A stretch of 36,019 nucleotides of DNA from Nitrospira sp. (lineage in GTDB: Bacteria > Nitrospirota > Nitrospiria > Nitrospirales > Nitrospiraceae), in assembly GCA_022842445.1 (NCBI GenBank), contig JALHPO010000018.1:1-36019 (forward strand). The letters are read 5' to 3'. Position numbers and translations under genes: made by a program. Of the stretch, positions 17,214 to 25,805 are shown piece after piece (position 1 is the stretch's first letter; each line of letters opens with the position of its first letter). The notes under the pieces are model-generated. The model did not search any database. It saw only the letters and a program-made list of their open reading frames with translations, and was not told the origin of the DNA.

Positions 17214-18680
17214 TCACTCCCAATCCATCCGGTAATTCGGCGCTTCCTTCGTGATAATCACGTCATGCACGTGGCTCTCACGGAGGCCTGCGACTGTTTG
17301 ACGAATGAACGTGGCGTTCTGTTGCAAATCCGCAATCGTCTTGCACCCGCAGTACCCCATCCCCGATTTGACGCCGCCGACCAATTGGTACACGACGGCA
17401 GCCAGCGGTCCTTTATAGGGCACCCGTCCTTCGATTCCTTCAGGGACCAGCTTCTGCGCCGGACGCCCGCCCTGTCCATACCGATCCCCGCCTCCTCGTT
17501 CCATCGCGCCGATCGAGCCCATGCCGCGATAGACCTTATAGGTTCTGGCTTGATACAGCACAGTTTCTCCGGGCGATTCCTCTGTGCCCGCCAAAAGACC
17601 TCCGAGCATGACGGACGAAGCCCCTGCCGCGAGCGCTTTGGTGATATCACCGGAAAACTTGATGCCGCCGTCGGCGATGATCGGCACTCCGCTGCCACTC
17701 AACGCTTTGGCGCAATCGGCAATGGCCGTCAGCTGCGGCATGCCGGCGCCGGAGACGATCCGTGTCGTGCAAATCGATCCGGGCCCGACGCCTACCTTCA
17801 CCGCATCGGCGCCCATCTTCAGAAGATCCTTGGCTGCTTCAGCCGTTCCGATATTCCCCGCGATCAGCTCCAGATCCGGATACAATTTCTTGATCATCTT
17901 CACGGTATCCAACACGGCCTGCGAATGGCCGTGGGCGGTGTCGACGACGACCAGGTCTACCCCGGCCTTCTTGAGCAGGTGCACACGCTCCTCGGTCTCC
18001 GGCCCGACTCCCACTGCCGCTCCCACCCGCAAACGGCCGTGCGCATCCTTGCAGGCATTGGGATACTTGATGCGCTTTTCGATATCCTTGATCGTAATCA
18101 GGCCTTTGAGTTCGAACTGTTTGTTCACGACCGGCAGCTTTTCTATCCGGTGCTCGTGAAGAATGTCCCGCGCCTTCTCAAGGCTGGTGCCTTCAGGCGC
18201 CGTGATCAATTTATCCCGCTTCATCACCTGAGAGACTTTGAGATCCATCCGGCCTTCGAATCGCAGGTCGCGGTTGGTGAGAATCCCAACGAGCTTGCGT
18301 CCCTTGGTCACAGGAATGCCGGAGATCCGGTACTTGGCCATCAAATTGTGCGCGTCGCGGATCGTTTGGTCCGGTGAAATCGTGACCGGATCGAGGATCA
18401 TGCCGCTCTCGGACTTCTTGACCTTATCGACCTCTGTCGCCTGATCGGCCGGGGCCAACACCCGATGGACAATGCCGATCCCGCCTTCGCGCGCCATCGC
18501 GATGGCCAGCCGCGCCTCAGTCACGGTATCCATCGCCGCGCTGACCATCGGAATATTGATGCGGATATTGCGCGAGACGAATGTGCCGGGATCGACGTCG
18601 CTCGGCAGCACCCGCGAGATGGCGGGCACCAGCACGACGTCGTCGTAGGTCAACCCCTGTCGCGGTTCTTTATCCAACAT
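17214..18680 (-). CDS. guaB: IMP dehydrogenase
   Basis: This 488-residue NAD-dependent enzyme oxidises IMP to XMP, the first committed step to GMP. It is a TIM barrel interrupted by two CBS domains (about 94-205) that bind regulatory nucleotides. Catalytic Cys304 lies in GVGPGSICTTRIVSGAG, the phosphate-binding segment is in IIADGGIKFSGDITKALAAGA, and the active-site flap is in GSIGAMERGGGDRYGQ. The length is standard. Upstream is a 111-nt gap with a different heptamer-like repeat; downstream is guaA, the next enzyme in the pathway. Confidence 0.97.
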   Translation of the reverse strand: MLDKEPRQGLTYDDVVLVPAISRVLPSDVDPGTFVSRNIRINIPMVSAAMDTVTEARLAIAMAREGGIGIVHRVLAPADQATEVDKVKKSESGMILDPVTISPDQTIRDAHNLMAKYRISGIPVTKGRKLVGILTNRDLRFEGRMDLKVSQVMKRDKLITAPEGTSLEKARDILHEHRIEKLPVVNKQFELKGLITIKDIEKRIKYPNACKDAHGRLRVGAAVGVGPETEERVHLLKKAGVDLVVVDTAHGHSQAVLDTVKMIKKLYPDLELIAGNIGTAEAAKDLLKMGADAVKVGVGPGSICTTRIVSGAGMPQLTAIADCAKALSGSGVPIIADGGIKFSGDITKALAAGASSVMLGGLLAGTEESPGETVLYQARTYKVYRGMGSIGAMERGGGDRYGQGGRPAQKLVPEGIEGRVPYKGPLAAVVYQLVGGVKSGMGYCGCKTIADLQQNATFIRQTVAGLRESHVHDVIITKEAPNYRMDWE

Positions 18681-18687
18681 GATGGCT

Positions 18688-18820
18688 CCTCACAAATAGT
18701 CTAAAGTCTGAACGTCATACAGTCAGAATGTCGCTGAAACCGCATGCCTTCATCCGTCCTCGCTAACTCGACGACTTTTCGCCTGGCGACCTTACGACTT
18801 GAGACTTTCAGCTCCCCTGC
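18688..18820. repeat. Heptamer-like inverted arrays between guaB and the NHL-repeat gene
   Basis: The left side contains AGTCTAA, AGTCTGA and diverged units with GTC every 7-9 nt. The reverse complement of the right side contains GAAAGTC, TCAAGTC and GTAAGGTC. The theme is an AAGTC-based 7-nt period, again as two facing arrays. The right array runs into the coding sequence and supplies the last codons (SLKS) of the NHL protein. It is less regular than the two arrays beside guaA. Confidence 0.55.
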
Positions 18821-21812
18821 TCAGATCTCCCTCAGCCTCATCCTGCAGCCGCTCGCTGCCCTCTTCGGCCGACATAAACTGCTGCACACGGGTATTCCCG
18901 CTGTCGACGACAAACACGCTGCCTTTCGCATCCACGGCAATGCCGTAGGGAAAGTTGAACTGGCCGTCGCCGTTGCCGAAGCCACCCCATTGCGTGATGA
19001 AGTTCCCTTCGCGATCGAACTTCTCAACCCGATGGTTCCCGGTATCGGTGACAAACACATCCCCCGCCCCATCCACTGCAATACCCCACGGCGATCGCAG
19101 CTGGCCGGCTTCCCGTGCGAGCGGACTGCTGGCATGGCCGGCTTCCGGACTGCCGCCCCATTTGGCCAGCAACTGTGGCAGCACATTGGTGCTGGTGTCG
19201 AACTTTTGGATACGGTGATTCCCCATGTCGACAATGTAGACGGCTCCATCACTTTGATCGACGGCAACGCCGCGCGGAAAATAGAACTGGCCGTCGCCCG
19301 TGCCGAAGCTGCCCCACGCCATGATGAACTCGCCCATCATATCGAACTTCTGCACACGAAAATTCGCGCTATCGACGACATAGACGAATCCGCGCACCCG
19401 ATCCACCGCAATGCCCCAGGGCGCATTGAATTGGCCTTCGCCGTTGCCGCGCGAACCGAATTTCATCAGGTATCCGCCCAACTTTCCATCGAACTTCTGA
19501 ACCCGGTGGTTATTCGTATCCACGACCCACACATCGCCCTTCCCGTCGCAGGCCACGCCGGTCGGGTTATGGAAGTTGGCGTTCGCCGATCCGAAGTTGC
19601 CCCACAGAATAATGAAGTTGCCCGCGTTGTCGAATTTCTGGATGCGATTGTTGCCATTGTCGGCCACGAACAGCGATCCCTGCTGATCGATGCAGAGACC
19701 ATACATCGGCGCCATGAATTCGCCGCCGTGCAGCAACGACGCGCCTCGGCCAGGCTTGCCCCACTTCGACACACAGAGATAGCCCGACGTGTTGACTAAA
19801 ATCGTCGCGCCGGCCGGCGTGGACACGTTGTTGCCGACATCTTTGAACCAGACATAAATCGTCTTTTGCCCGTCGGCCGGAGACAGGATGAACGGAATCG
19901 TCGCGCCGAACTTCAACGCCGGCGTCACATCGACCCATCCGGGCGTGCCCGCCATCGGCGTCAACGGACTTTCCGACACGAAATAGGCGCCCACGCCGGT
20001 ATCGACGTCTGTGGCGGAAATCGTGACCATCACCTCCGGCGAATTCGTCATGAATGCGCCGTGGTTGATCACCGCATAGGGATTTTGCGGAGCGGTAATA
20101 TCGATCAGCACCGGCATCGCGGTGACTTCTTCGGACAGCCCGCTTTCGACCTCATCCTCGAACAAGGCCGTGACGGCGTAAAAGTACGAGGTATCGTTGG
20201 TCAGGCCCGTGTGGATGTAGGGGTTGCTCACGCCTTCTATCTTGGTGGCACCCTGAGTGGTCACGTGCGGAGCCGTGCTGAAATACACGTTGTAGGCGAT
20301 CGCGCCCGGCACTTCCAGCCAACTCAAGAAGATTTCCGTATCGCCCGCCTTCACGGCCACACTGCGCGGCGGTTGAACTGCCCCCGGCTCAAGGGCCTGA
20401 GTCGTTTCTTGCTTGCCGCGGGCCATTTCCTCTTCCGTCGGCGTATACTTGAGCACCCGGTTATTCCCGCTATCGACGACGAACACGCAGCCTTCCTTAT
20501 CCACGGCAATGCCGTAGGGAAAATTCAACTGCCCTTCCGTCTTACCGCGATTGCCGAATGAGCAGAGAAAGGTGCCATTGCCGTCAAATTTCTGAATCCG
20601 GTGGTTGCCGCTGTCCACCACATACACATTGCCCAGCGCGTCACAGGCAATGCCCCAAGGCGATTTGAACTGTCCCGGTCCCTTGCCCTCGCGCCCCCAT
20701 TTCGTCAAGAAGCTTCCGCGCTGGTCGAATTTCTGAATGCGGTTATTGCTCTCATCGGCCACATAGATGTTGCCGACGAAATCGACCGTCACGCCGCGCG
20801 GGAAAAAGAACGCGCCGTCGAAGCTCCCGTCCCGGCCCCACTTCAAGAGCGGCTGTCCGTCTGATTGAAACTTCTGAATGCGGGCATTGCTGGTATCGGA
20901 CACATACACGTTGCCGTCCTGATCGGTCGCGAGTCCCCACGGCACATCGAACTTGCCTATGTCGGCCCCGCGCCAGGCGAACCCGAACTTCCCCCAGGCT
21001 TTCTGGACATTCCCTTCCAGGTCAAATTTCTGCACACGATTATTGCCGCTGTCCGCCACATACATGACACTATCCGGTCCCACTGCCAGTCCGCGCGGAT
21101 AGTAGAACTGCCCCTCCTGCGAACTGGGCTCACTGCCCCAGCGCGCCAGAAACTTGCCGGCCTTATCGAATTTTTGGATTGAGTGGTTATCGGTATCGGC
21201 TACGTAGATGTTGCCGTCTGTGTCGAGTGCAATGCCGGTCGGAGAACTGAACTCGCCGTCACCCACCCCTTCCTGGCCAATGCTCATGGTCAACAGATAG
21301 GGGGAAGGAATCGCCATGACTTCCTGCGATTCAAGACTCTCGCCCTTGGGTGTGACCACGGTGACAACGTAGTGATAACAAGTGCCGTTGGCCAGATCGT
21401 CATGAACGAACGGACTGGTCGAGCCTTCCAGGCAAGTGGCTTTGTCTTTTTTTACGCCGATGATGCTGTTGAAATCGTCCGCGCCGGCAATCGGACGGGT
21501 CAATTCGGAGAACTTGATCTGTACGCCCTTGGTCGTCTGGAAGTACAGGTTGTAGTACATGGCCTCCGGAACCGGATCCCATGTAATCGTGATTCGTCCA
21601 TTGCCGGGTTTCGCCTGCACATTCTGCGGCGACGGAGGAAGTTCCTCTTCCTCGGCAATCGAATCCCCGGCGCCCCATTCTCCCTGGATGCCCTCGATTG
21701 AAAACAGCGATCGATCAAACCGGAATAACTCATCCAAAAGCCATGTGTTGATCACAGCGGGTGCCTCATGTTGCCAGGACAGATGGGCTTCCAGAAACGA
21801 TGGAAGTATCAA
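18792..21812 (-). CDS. Twelve-NHL-repeat, fibronectin type III protein
   Basis: This 1006-residue protein has two predicted six-bladed beta-propellers. The first covers residues 180-456 and the second about 695-985. Each is built of six NHL repeats of the pattern PxGIAVDxxGNxYVxDxxNxRIQKFD. A fibronectin type III-like domain (about 60-168) precedes the first propeller. A second (about 480-568) and an Ig-like segment (about 572-676) sit between the two. Such propellers bind proteins, glycans or RNA; no catalytic residues are visible. The start is uncertain: the frame opens just after a TAG, TTG 21812 is the first usable codon, and GTG 21755 is an alternative. No signal peptide is seen with either, which is odd for a protein that looks extracytoplasmic. 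The C-terminus uses intergenic repeat sequence. Confidence 0.85.
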   Translation of the reverse strand: MILPSFLEAHLSWQHEAPAVINTWLLDELFRFDRSLFSIEGIQGEWGAGDSIAEEEELPPSPQNVQAKPGNGRITITWDPVPEAMYYNLYFQTTKGVQIKFSELTRPIAGADDFNSIIGVKKDKATCLEGSTSPFVHDDLANGTCYHYVVTVVTPKGESLESQEVMAIPSPYLLTMSIGQEGVGDGEFSSPTGIALDTDGNIYVADTDNHSIQKFDKAGKFLARWGSEPSSQEGQFYYPRGLAVGPDSVMYVADSGNNRVQKFDLEGNVQKAWGKFGFAWRGADIGKFDVPWGLATDQDGNVYVSDTSNARIQKFQSDGQPLLKWGRDGSFDGAFFFPRGVTVDFVGNIYVADESNNRIQKFDQRGSFLTKWGREGKGPGQFKSPWGIACDALGNVYVVDSGNHRIQKFDGNGTFLCSFGNRGKTEGQLNFPYGIAVDKEGCVFVVDSGNNRVLKYTPTEEEMARGKQETTQALEPGAVQPPRSVAVKAGDTEIFLSWLEVPGAIAYNVYFSTAPHVTTQGATKIEGVSNPYIHTGLTNDTSYFYAVTALFEDEVESGLSEEVTAMPVLIDITAPQNPYAVINHGAFMTNSPEVMVTISATDVDTGVGAYFVSESPLTPMAGTPGWVDVTPALKFGATIPFILSPADGQKTIYVWFKDVGNNVSTPAGATILVNTSGYLCVSKWGKPGRGASLLHGGEFMAPMYGLCIDQQGSLFVADNGNNRIQKFDNAGNFIILWGNFGSANANFHNPTGVACDGKGDVWVVDTNNHRVQKFDGKLGGYLMKFGSRGNGEGQFNAPWGIAVDRVRGFVYVVDSANFRVQKFDMMGEFIMAWGSFGTGDGQFYFPRGVAVDQSDGAVYIVDMGNHRIQKFDTSTNVLPQLLAKWGGSPEAGHASSPLAREAGQLRSPWGIAVDGAGDVFVTDTGNHRVEKFDREGNFITQWGGFGNGDGQFNFPYGIAVDAKGSVFVVDSGNTRVQQFMSAEEGSERLQDEAEGDLSRGAESLKS

Positions 21813-22046
21813 TAACTTAGAATTGGATTGAGGAGTCTAACAAAGCGACGGAAAAAGAGTCAAGAAGCGGGGAAGCGGTGAGCAGCGACACTGTTGAGTT
21901 TTGAATTGTGAGTGCTGGGTTATCCGGAACTGATGAGTGCAGCTCAATCTGGAAAACGGACAGTGTTGCGCGGTTCACTGCCTGTAACGATTGACGACCG
22001 GCGACGAGCGCTGCGGGCGGAAAATACCCACCGGAACAGGAGCCAG

Positions 22047-22919
22047 TTAGCCCTGCTCGACCGGCTCGCCGGCGAGCTCTTCGTGGCCCTTTAACTCATC
22101 ATCGGCCTTGAACTCGACGGAAACCTCTTCTCCATTCAAAGACAGCGACTCCTGGCAGATCCCCTCGATCGACTTCGCCACGTGGTCTGTGGCTGCTTCA
22201 TCGACTGTCACCGGCAGAGCCTCATCCATCGGCAGCAACGCCTGCTCCGCCTCGCCGAGTTCTTTGAACTCGCGCAACGGCGGAAGCTGCGACAGATCGT
22301 TCAGGCCAAAATGCTCGAGGAAAAACTTCGTCGTGCCGTACATGATCGGACGGCCCGGCACCTCTTTGCGTCCGACGATGCGCACCAGCTTCCGCTCCAA
22401 TAACGTCCGCACCACACCGGATGTCTCCACCCCGCGGATCTCCTCGATTTCCGAACGGACAAGCGGCTGCTTATAGGCAATAATGGCGAGAGATTCGAGT
22501 GCGGACCGTGACAATTTCGTGGCTGACTTGGCCTTATCCAACCGCTTGATCCACGGCGCATATTCCTGCTTGGTGACCAAGCGATACCCACCGGCGACTT
22601 CCACCAGCCGGATGCCCCGCCCTTCCTGCTCAAGCTCTTCCCCAAGACTCCGCAACGTCCGCTCGACCTCGGCCTTGGTCACATCTCCCAACACCGAGAC
22701 GAGCCTCACGGCCGAAAGCGGCTCGGGAGAGACAAAGAGCAATGATTCGAGAATGGCCTTCAGTTCCCGCTCCGCAATGGTCTGCGCGGTGTCGGCTACG
22801 GAGGCCGTCTCTGCTGTCTTGTCCGCATCGGATGAACCACCCGATTCCTGTTCCAGCCCGGCTGTCGCGGACTCAATCTCAGACACCTCTTGAATCAACT
22901 CTTCCGTCACTGGAGTCAT
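22047..22919 (-). CDS. scpB: Segregation and condensation protein B
   Basis: This 290-residue ScpB, with ScpA and SMC, forms the bacterial condensin that compacts and separates chromosomes. Two winged-helix domains span about 50-205: ELKAILESLLFVSPEPLSAVRLVSVLGD, then LSRSALESLAIIAYKQPLVRSEIEEIRGVE and FGLNDLSQLPPL. N- and C-terminal tails are acidic and low in complexity, longer than in typical ScpB. ATG 22919 overlaps the scpA stop as ATGA, which implies coupled translation; an in-frame ATG at 22931 is the alternative. Confidence 0.93.
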   Translation of the reverse strand: MTPVTEELIQEVSEIESATAGLEQESGGSSDADKTAETASVADTAQTIAERELKAILESLLFVSPEPLSAVRLVSVLGDVTKAEVERTLRSLGEELEQEGRGIRLVEVAGGYRLVTKQEYAPWIKRLDKAKSATKLSRSALESLAIIAYKQPLVRSEIEEIRGVETSGVVRTLLERKLVRIVGRKEVPGRPIMYGTTKFFLEHFGLNDLSQLPPLREFKELGEAEQALLPMDEALPVTVDEAATDHVAKSIEGICQESLSLNGEEVSVEFKADDELKGHEELAGEPVEQG

Positions 22920-23722
22920 GTCCCCCTCCATTCCACATCCACATCATCGAGTTCGGCAGGGTCTGGAACCAGCGAGAATGCCCGCGAGACCAGAATCGGC
23001 CCGAACGCTTCCGCTTGGAACACCCGCGCCACCCGCAGCCGAATCAGTTCCAACATCGCCAAAAATGTCACGATCACGACCAGCCGGTGGCTGGTCTGCT
23101 CAAACAGGTCGACAAACGACACCGAGTCTTTGCCTTCCAGCAGTTCAAGAATCACATTCATCCGTTCCCGCACCGTGAGATTGTCAGGCATGATCTCGAT
23201 CAGCTTTTTCCCGGGATTGCGATCCAAAATCCCCTGGAGTGCATCCACGAGATCGAACAAGGTGACGTTCTCCAGAAGCGTCTCATCCGTCTCGACCGGT
23301 TCTGTCGGTGCCTGCTCCCGGCTGAAAATCTCGCGCCACATCTTTTCCTGCCCATCGAGCCTGGTCGCCGCTTCTTTGTACGTTTTGTACTCCAACAGCC
23401 GCCGGACAAGTTCCTCCCGTGGATCGGGCCCGTCTTCCTCATCCAACGCCGCCTCATCGGCTGGCAACAGCATCTTCGATTTGATCTGGAGCAGTGTCGC
23501 CGCCATCACGAGAAAATCCCCGGCCACGTTGAGGTTCAGATCCTTCATCGCCTCAATGTATTCTAAGTACTGTTGAGCGATCAGGGCGATCGGAATGTCG
23601 TAAATATTGATCTCGTTTTTCTTGATCAGGTGAAGCAACAGATCGAGCGGTCCCTCGAACTTTTCGACACGGACCTGGTAGGGCAGCTCAGTTTGTTCGT
23701 AGCTGTCGCTTGGAGAATCCAT
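22916..23722 (-). CDS. scpA: Segregation and condensation protein A
   Basis: This 268-residue kleisin subunit bridges SMC heads. YQVRVEKFEGPLDLLLHLIKKNEINIYDIPIALIAQQYLEYI is the diagnostic N-terminal segment that binds the SMC neck. AGDFLVMAATLLQIKSKMLLP follows. The C-terminal winged helix (about 195-260) binds the SMC cap, with VSFVDLF-like and VTFLAMLELIRLRVARVFQ helices. The gene starts the scpA-scpB pair; the 211-bp inverted-repeat element lies in its upstream region from 23784. Confidence 0.94.
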   Translation of the reverse strand: MDSPSDSYEQTELPYQVRVEKFEGPLDLLLHLIKKNEINIYDIPIALIAQQYLEYIEAMKDLNLNVAGDFLVMAATLLQIKSKMLLPADEAALDEEDGPDPREELVRRLLEYKTYKEAATRLDGQEKMWREIFSREQAPTEPVETDETLLENVTLFDLVDALQGILDRNPGKKLIEIMPDNLTVRERMNVILELLEGKDSVSFVDLFEQTSHRLVVIVTFLAMLELIRLRVARVFQAEAFGPILVSRAFSLVPDPAELDDVDVEWRGT

Positions 23723-23783
23723 GGGGCTGGTTATACCAACTTATTGGGGGGGCGGGCAAGCCGGAAATCTATATGTAGTGGCT

Positions 23784-23994
23784 AGCCCACATTATTCATG
23801 ACGGTTCGTGACGAAACCGCCAAGACGCCAGGCGAGACGGGCATGCGGAGCCCTGAGAGACCGAGGCATACTTGAAACAGTATGTCGAGGTCACGAGGGC
23901 GAGCCTGCCCGCTGGCCGCGCAACGCTCGCGGCCAAGCTGGTCGTAGCGGCGTATCGGCGGTTGCAGTAGAAGCGCTCATGAATAATGTGGGCT
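23784..23994. mobile_element. MITE-like element with perfect 18-bp terminal inverted repeats
   Basis: AGCCCACATTATTCATGA at 23784-23801 is repeated exactly as its reverse complement at 23977-23994, bounding 211 bp. No transposase fits inside. A perfect 8-bp hairpin (TGGCCGCG/CGCGGCCA, 23913-23920 and 23928-23935) lies within it. No clear target duplication flanks the ends. It could be a non-autonomous IS derivative (MITE) or a deleted insertion sequence. It sits between the pentapeptide gene's stop and the scpA start, where it could affect scpA expression. Confidence 0.6.
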
Positions 23995-24010
23995 CACCTG
24001 TGATGGCAGG

Positions 24011-25093
24011 CTATTTCCGCTTCAGCGCATAGGCCAGGAGCATCGCCGCGAGGAATAGCAATCCCACCGTCAGGGCATATTGGCCGATCGGCGAGTCCAT
24101 CCCCTTGTCGGGCTGATCTTGAACAGCCCGCTGCGTGCGCACCAGGAGTGCCGGCTGGTCAAATCGCGCCTTGGCCAGATCGTCCGGCTGCTTGAACTCC
24201 GCATCGGAGAAGTCCGCCTTCCCCAAAAATTGCGCCCCTGCAAATGACGCAGCCCCCTCAAAGACGACAAATCCAAAGAACGTGTCACGGCTGAAGATGG
24301 CTTCATGAAAACTGACCTGCTGCACGAATCGGCTCCCTGAAAACCCGGTTCCCGATCCGAATCGCACCCGTGCAAAGAGAGCCTGTTGTTGAAATGTCAC
24401 TTCGAGAAACTCCGCCAGACCATCGAACAGCGCACCGGTGCAATCAACCGGGCCATGAAACATGGCGCGATGGAATCTCGTATGGGGCCCAAACTTGGCC
24501 TCTCTGCATGCCAGCGACTGAGTAAATTGTCCTTGAATGAAGAATGCCTCTTTTTGAAATAGTACCCCGGATAGATCGACGATGCCTTGAAACCGCGCAC
24601 GCGAAAGGTCCACCCCTTCCGTGAATGTCGTTCCATGAAAATCCACCGGTCCGTCGAACTGAAGTGTGCCCTGGGCAGATCGATGACGCATCGCTCCCAA
24701 AACGACCGAGTCGCTGATCGTCAGCGCCCCTCGGACGAGTCGCACTTCCTGCCCACTTAACTGATTCGGTGGTTCCTGTTGTTCAGGGGGAGAACCTCGC
24801 TTCATCTTGGCCGTCTGCAGGGGTAGACGATCGAAGCTCAGATCACCACGAACAATCACCCCCGCCAGTTCGACCGCCTGCCCTTCTTCCAGCGCCGCAA
24901 TGATCGCTGCGCTGTTAACGGAGTGAGTTTCCCGCTCAGCTGCTGTGCAGCCGGGCGCCAGTTTTTTCACAAGCGGGCGGCCTGTTCCACCGGCAGGGGC
25001 CTCCACCCGGCACATCGCGCTCACGTCTTGCGAAAAGACAAGAGCGCCGCAACCAAGCAGCAATGCCAGGCATCGACTGCCCCAATGAATCAT
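24011..25093 (-). CDS. Exported pentapeptide-repeat protein with C-terminal membrane anchor
   Basis: This is a 360-residue protein. It has a Sec signal (about residues 8-27) and a short Cys-containing linker. From about 150 to 310 it has degenerate pentapeptide repeats, where every fifth residue is Phe or Leu preceded by Ala (as in ARFQG, AKFGP, ALFDG, AIFSR, AQFLG, AEFKQ). These form a right-handed quadrilateral beta-helix. A single transmembrane helix follows (about 335-356) ending in basic KRK. The predicted layout is a periplasmic beta-helix anchored by its C-terminus. ATG 25093 is chosen because it puts the signal peptide at the N-terminus; a GTG at 25108 is possible. Function is unknown; unlike Qnr-type members it is exported. 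Confidence 0.8.
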   Translation of the reverse strand: MIHWGSRCLALLLGCGALVFSQDVSAMCRVEAPAGGTGRPLVKKLAPGCTAAERETHSVNSAAIIAALEEGQAVELAGVIVRGDLSFDRLPLQTAKMKRGSPPEQQEPPNQLSGQEVRLVRGALTISDSVVLGAMRHRSAQGTLQFDGPVDFHGTTFTEGVDLSRARFQGIVDLSGVLFQKEAFFIQGQFTQSLACREAKFGPHTRFHRAMFHGPVDCTGALFDGLAEFLEVTFQQQALFARVRFGSGTGFSGSRFVQQVSFHEAIFSRDTFFGFVVFEGAASFAGAQFLGKADFSDAEFKQPDDLAKARFDQPALLVRTQRAVQDQPDKGMDSPIGQYALTVGLLFLAAMLLAYALKRK

Positions 25094-25263
25094 CGGATAT
25101 TCACCCACGGGCGCCGTTATACGAGAGGCCTACCGGTAAGGCAAGTCCAGCCCAACCGAATATGAATGACGTTACAATGTGGGAGCGGAGGGAAAGAATG
25201 GGGACGCACTCAGCATTCAGGACGCCACCATTGCACGATAAGGACTGACATGCTCTGAAATAG

Positions 25264-25330
25264 ACAGTGCCGGAACGGCCCCTCCCCCTATTGAGTACCC
25301 CGGGAAGCGAAGACTTCGTTCCGGCACTGT
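25264..25330 (-). terminator. 14-bp inverted repeat downstream of the histone-like gene
   Basis: ACAGTGCCGGAACG (25264-25277) and CGTTCCGGCACTGT (25317-25330) are perfect reverse complements separated by 39 nt. The structure begins about 20 nt beyond the stop of the leftward histone-like gene, so a 3'-end or terminator role is plausible. The loop is long and no T-tract is present. It could also be a small repeat element. Confidence 0.45.
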
Positions 25331-25346
25331 TCAGCTGACAGCTGAA
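25330..25346. repeat. 17-nt perfect palindrome
   Basis: TTCAGCTG-A-CAGCTGAA lies directly beside the 14-bp inverted repeat and ends 3 nt before the histone-like gene's stop codon. It is a possible protein-binding site or part of the same 3' structure; nothing more can be said. Confidence 0.4.
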
Positions 25347-25349
25347 GAA

Positions 25350-25805
25350 TCAGTTGTTCCGATAATCGTCGTGCTCGTCCAGAAGGTCTTCTGACTTTTC
25401 AATGATTCCGTCGCTCTCGTCATCTTCATCGAGGTCCAACTCTTCCTGCACATCTTCCTCGATATCACTCTCCATCTCCAATTCCTCACCGGCTATCTCT
25501 TCATCCAGATCTGCTTCCCGCGGCTCAACCGGAGCAGCAACCGCTGCCTTGCGAGGCATTGCCTCTTCCTTGGCCACGGCTTTGGGAGCGGATGGGGCGG
25601 GCCGACTAGGCTTGGGAGCGGCTTTCTTCACAACTTTCTTCGCAGGCTTCTTGACCGTTTTCTTCGCAGGCTTCTTCTTCGCGGCCGCGGCTTTTTTCAC
25701 CGGCTTCTTTGCCACCTTCTTCTTATTCGTCACCTTCTTTTTGGATGATGCCGAAGCTTTTTTCTTTCCTGACGATTTCTTGGTTGCGGCCTTCTTCTTC
25801 GCCAT
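25350..25805 (-). CDS. Histone H1-like Lys/Ala-rich protein with acidic tail
   Basis: This is a 151-residue two-part protein. Residues 1-75 are made almost only of Lys, Ala, Pro, Val and Ser, with KKPAKK/KKPVKK repeats like the C-terminal tail of eukaryotic histone H1 and bacterial H1-like proteins. A Pro/Ala hinge follows, and residues about 98-151 are strongly acidic (runs of Asp/Glu). No folded domain is evident. ATG 25805 is preceded by GAGGAGG at good spacing, while the longer frame from 25859 lacks one. The basic half probably binds nucleic acid, perhaps restrained by the acidic half. The gene is monocistronic and divergent from the cupredoxin gene. Confidence 0.8.
   Translation of the reverse strand: MAKKKAATKKSSGKKKASASSKKKVTNKKKVAKKPVKKAAAAKKKPAKKTVKKPAKKVVKKAAPKPSRPAPSAPKAVAKEEAMPRKAAVAAPVEPREADLDEEIAGEELEMESDIEEDVQEELDLDEDDESDGIIEKSEDLLDEHDDYRNN

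Noticed and set aside
17265..18377. 370-residue open frame opposite guaB
   Set aside because: It is a shadow of the guaB reading frame in GC-rich DNA; no domain or ribosome binding site.
18744..20561. Long plus-strand frames opposite the NHL-repeat gene (351 and 231 residues)
   Set aside because: Their repeats mirror the NHL repeats of the other strand, so they are shadows.
23808..24032. 74-residue frame inside the inverted-repeat element
   Set aside because: It has no recognised domain and two of three frames are equally open; it may be a fragment of an old transposase but this cannot be supported.
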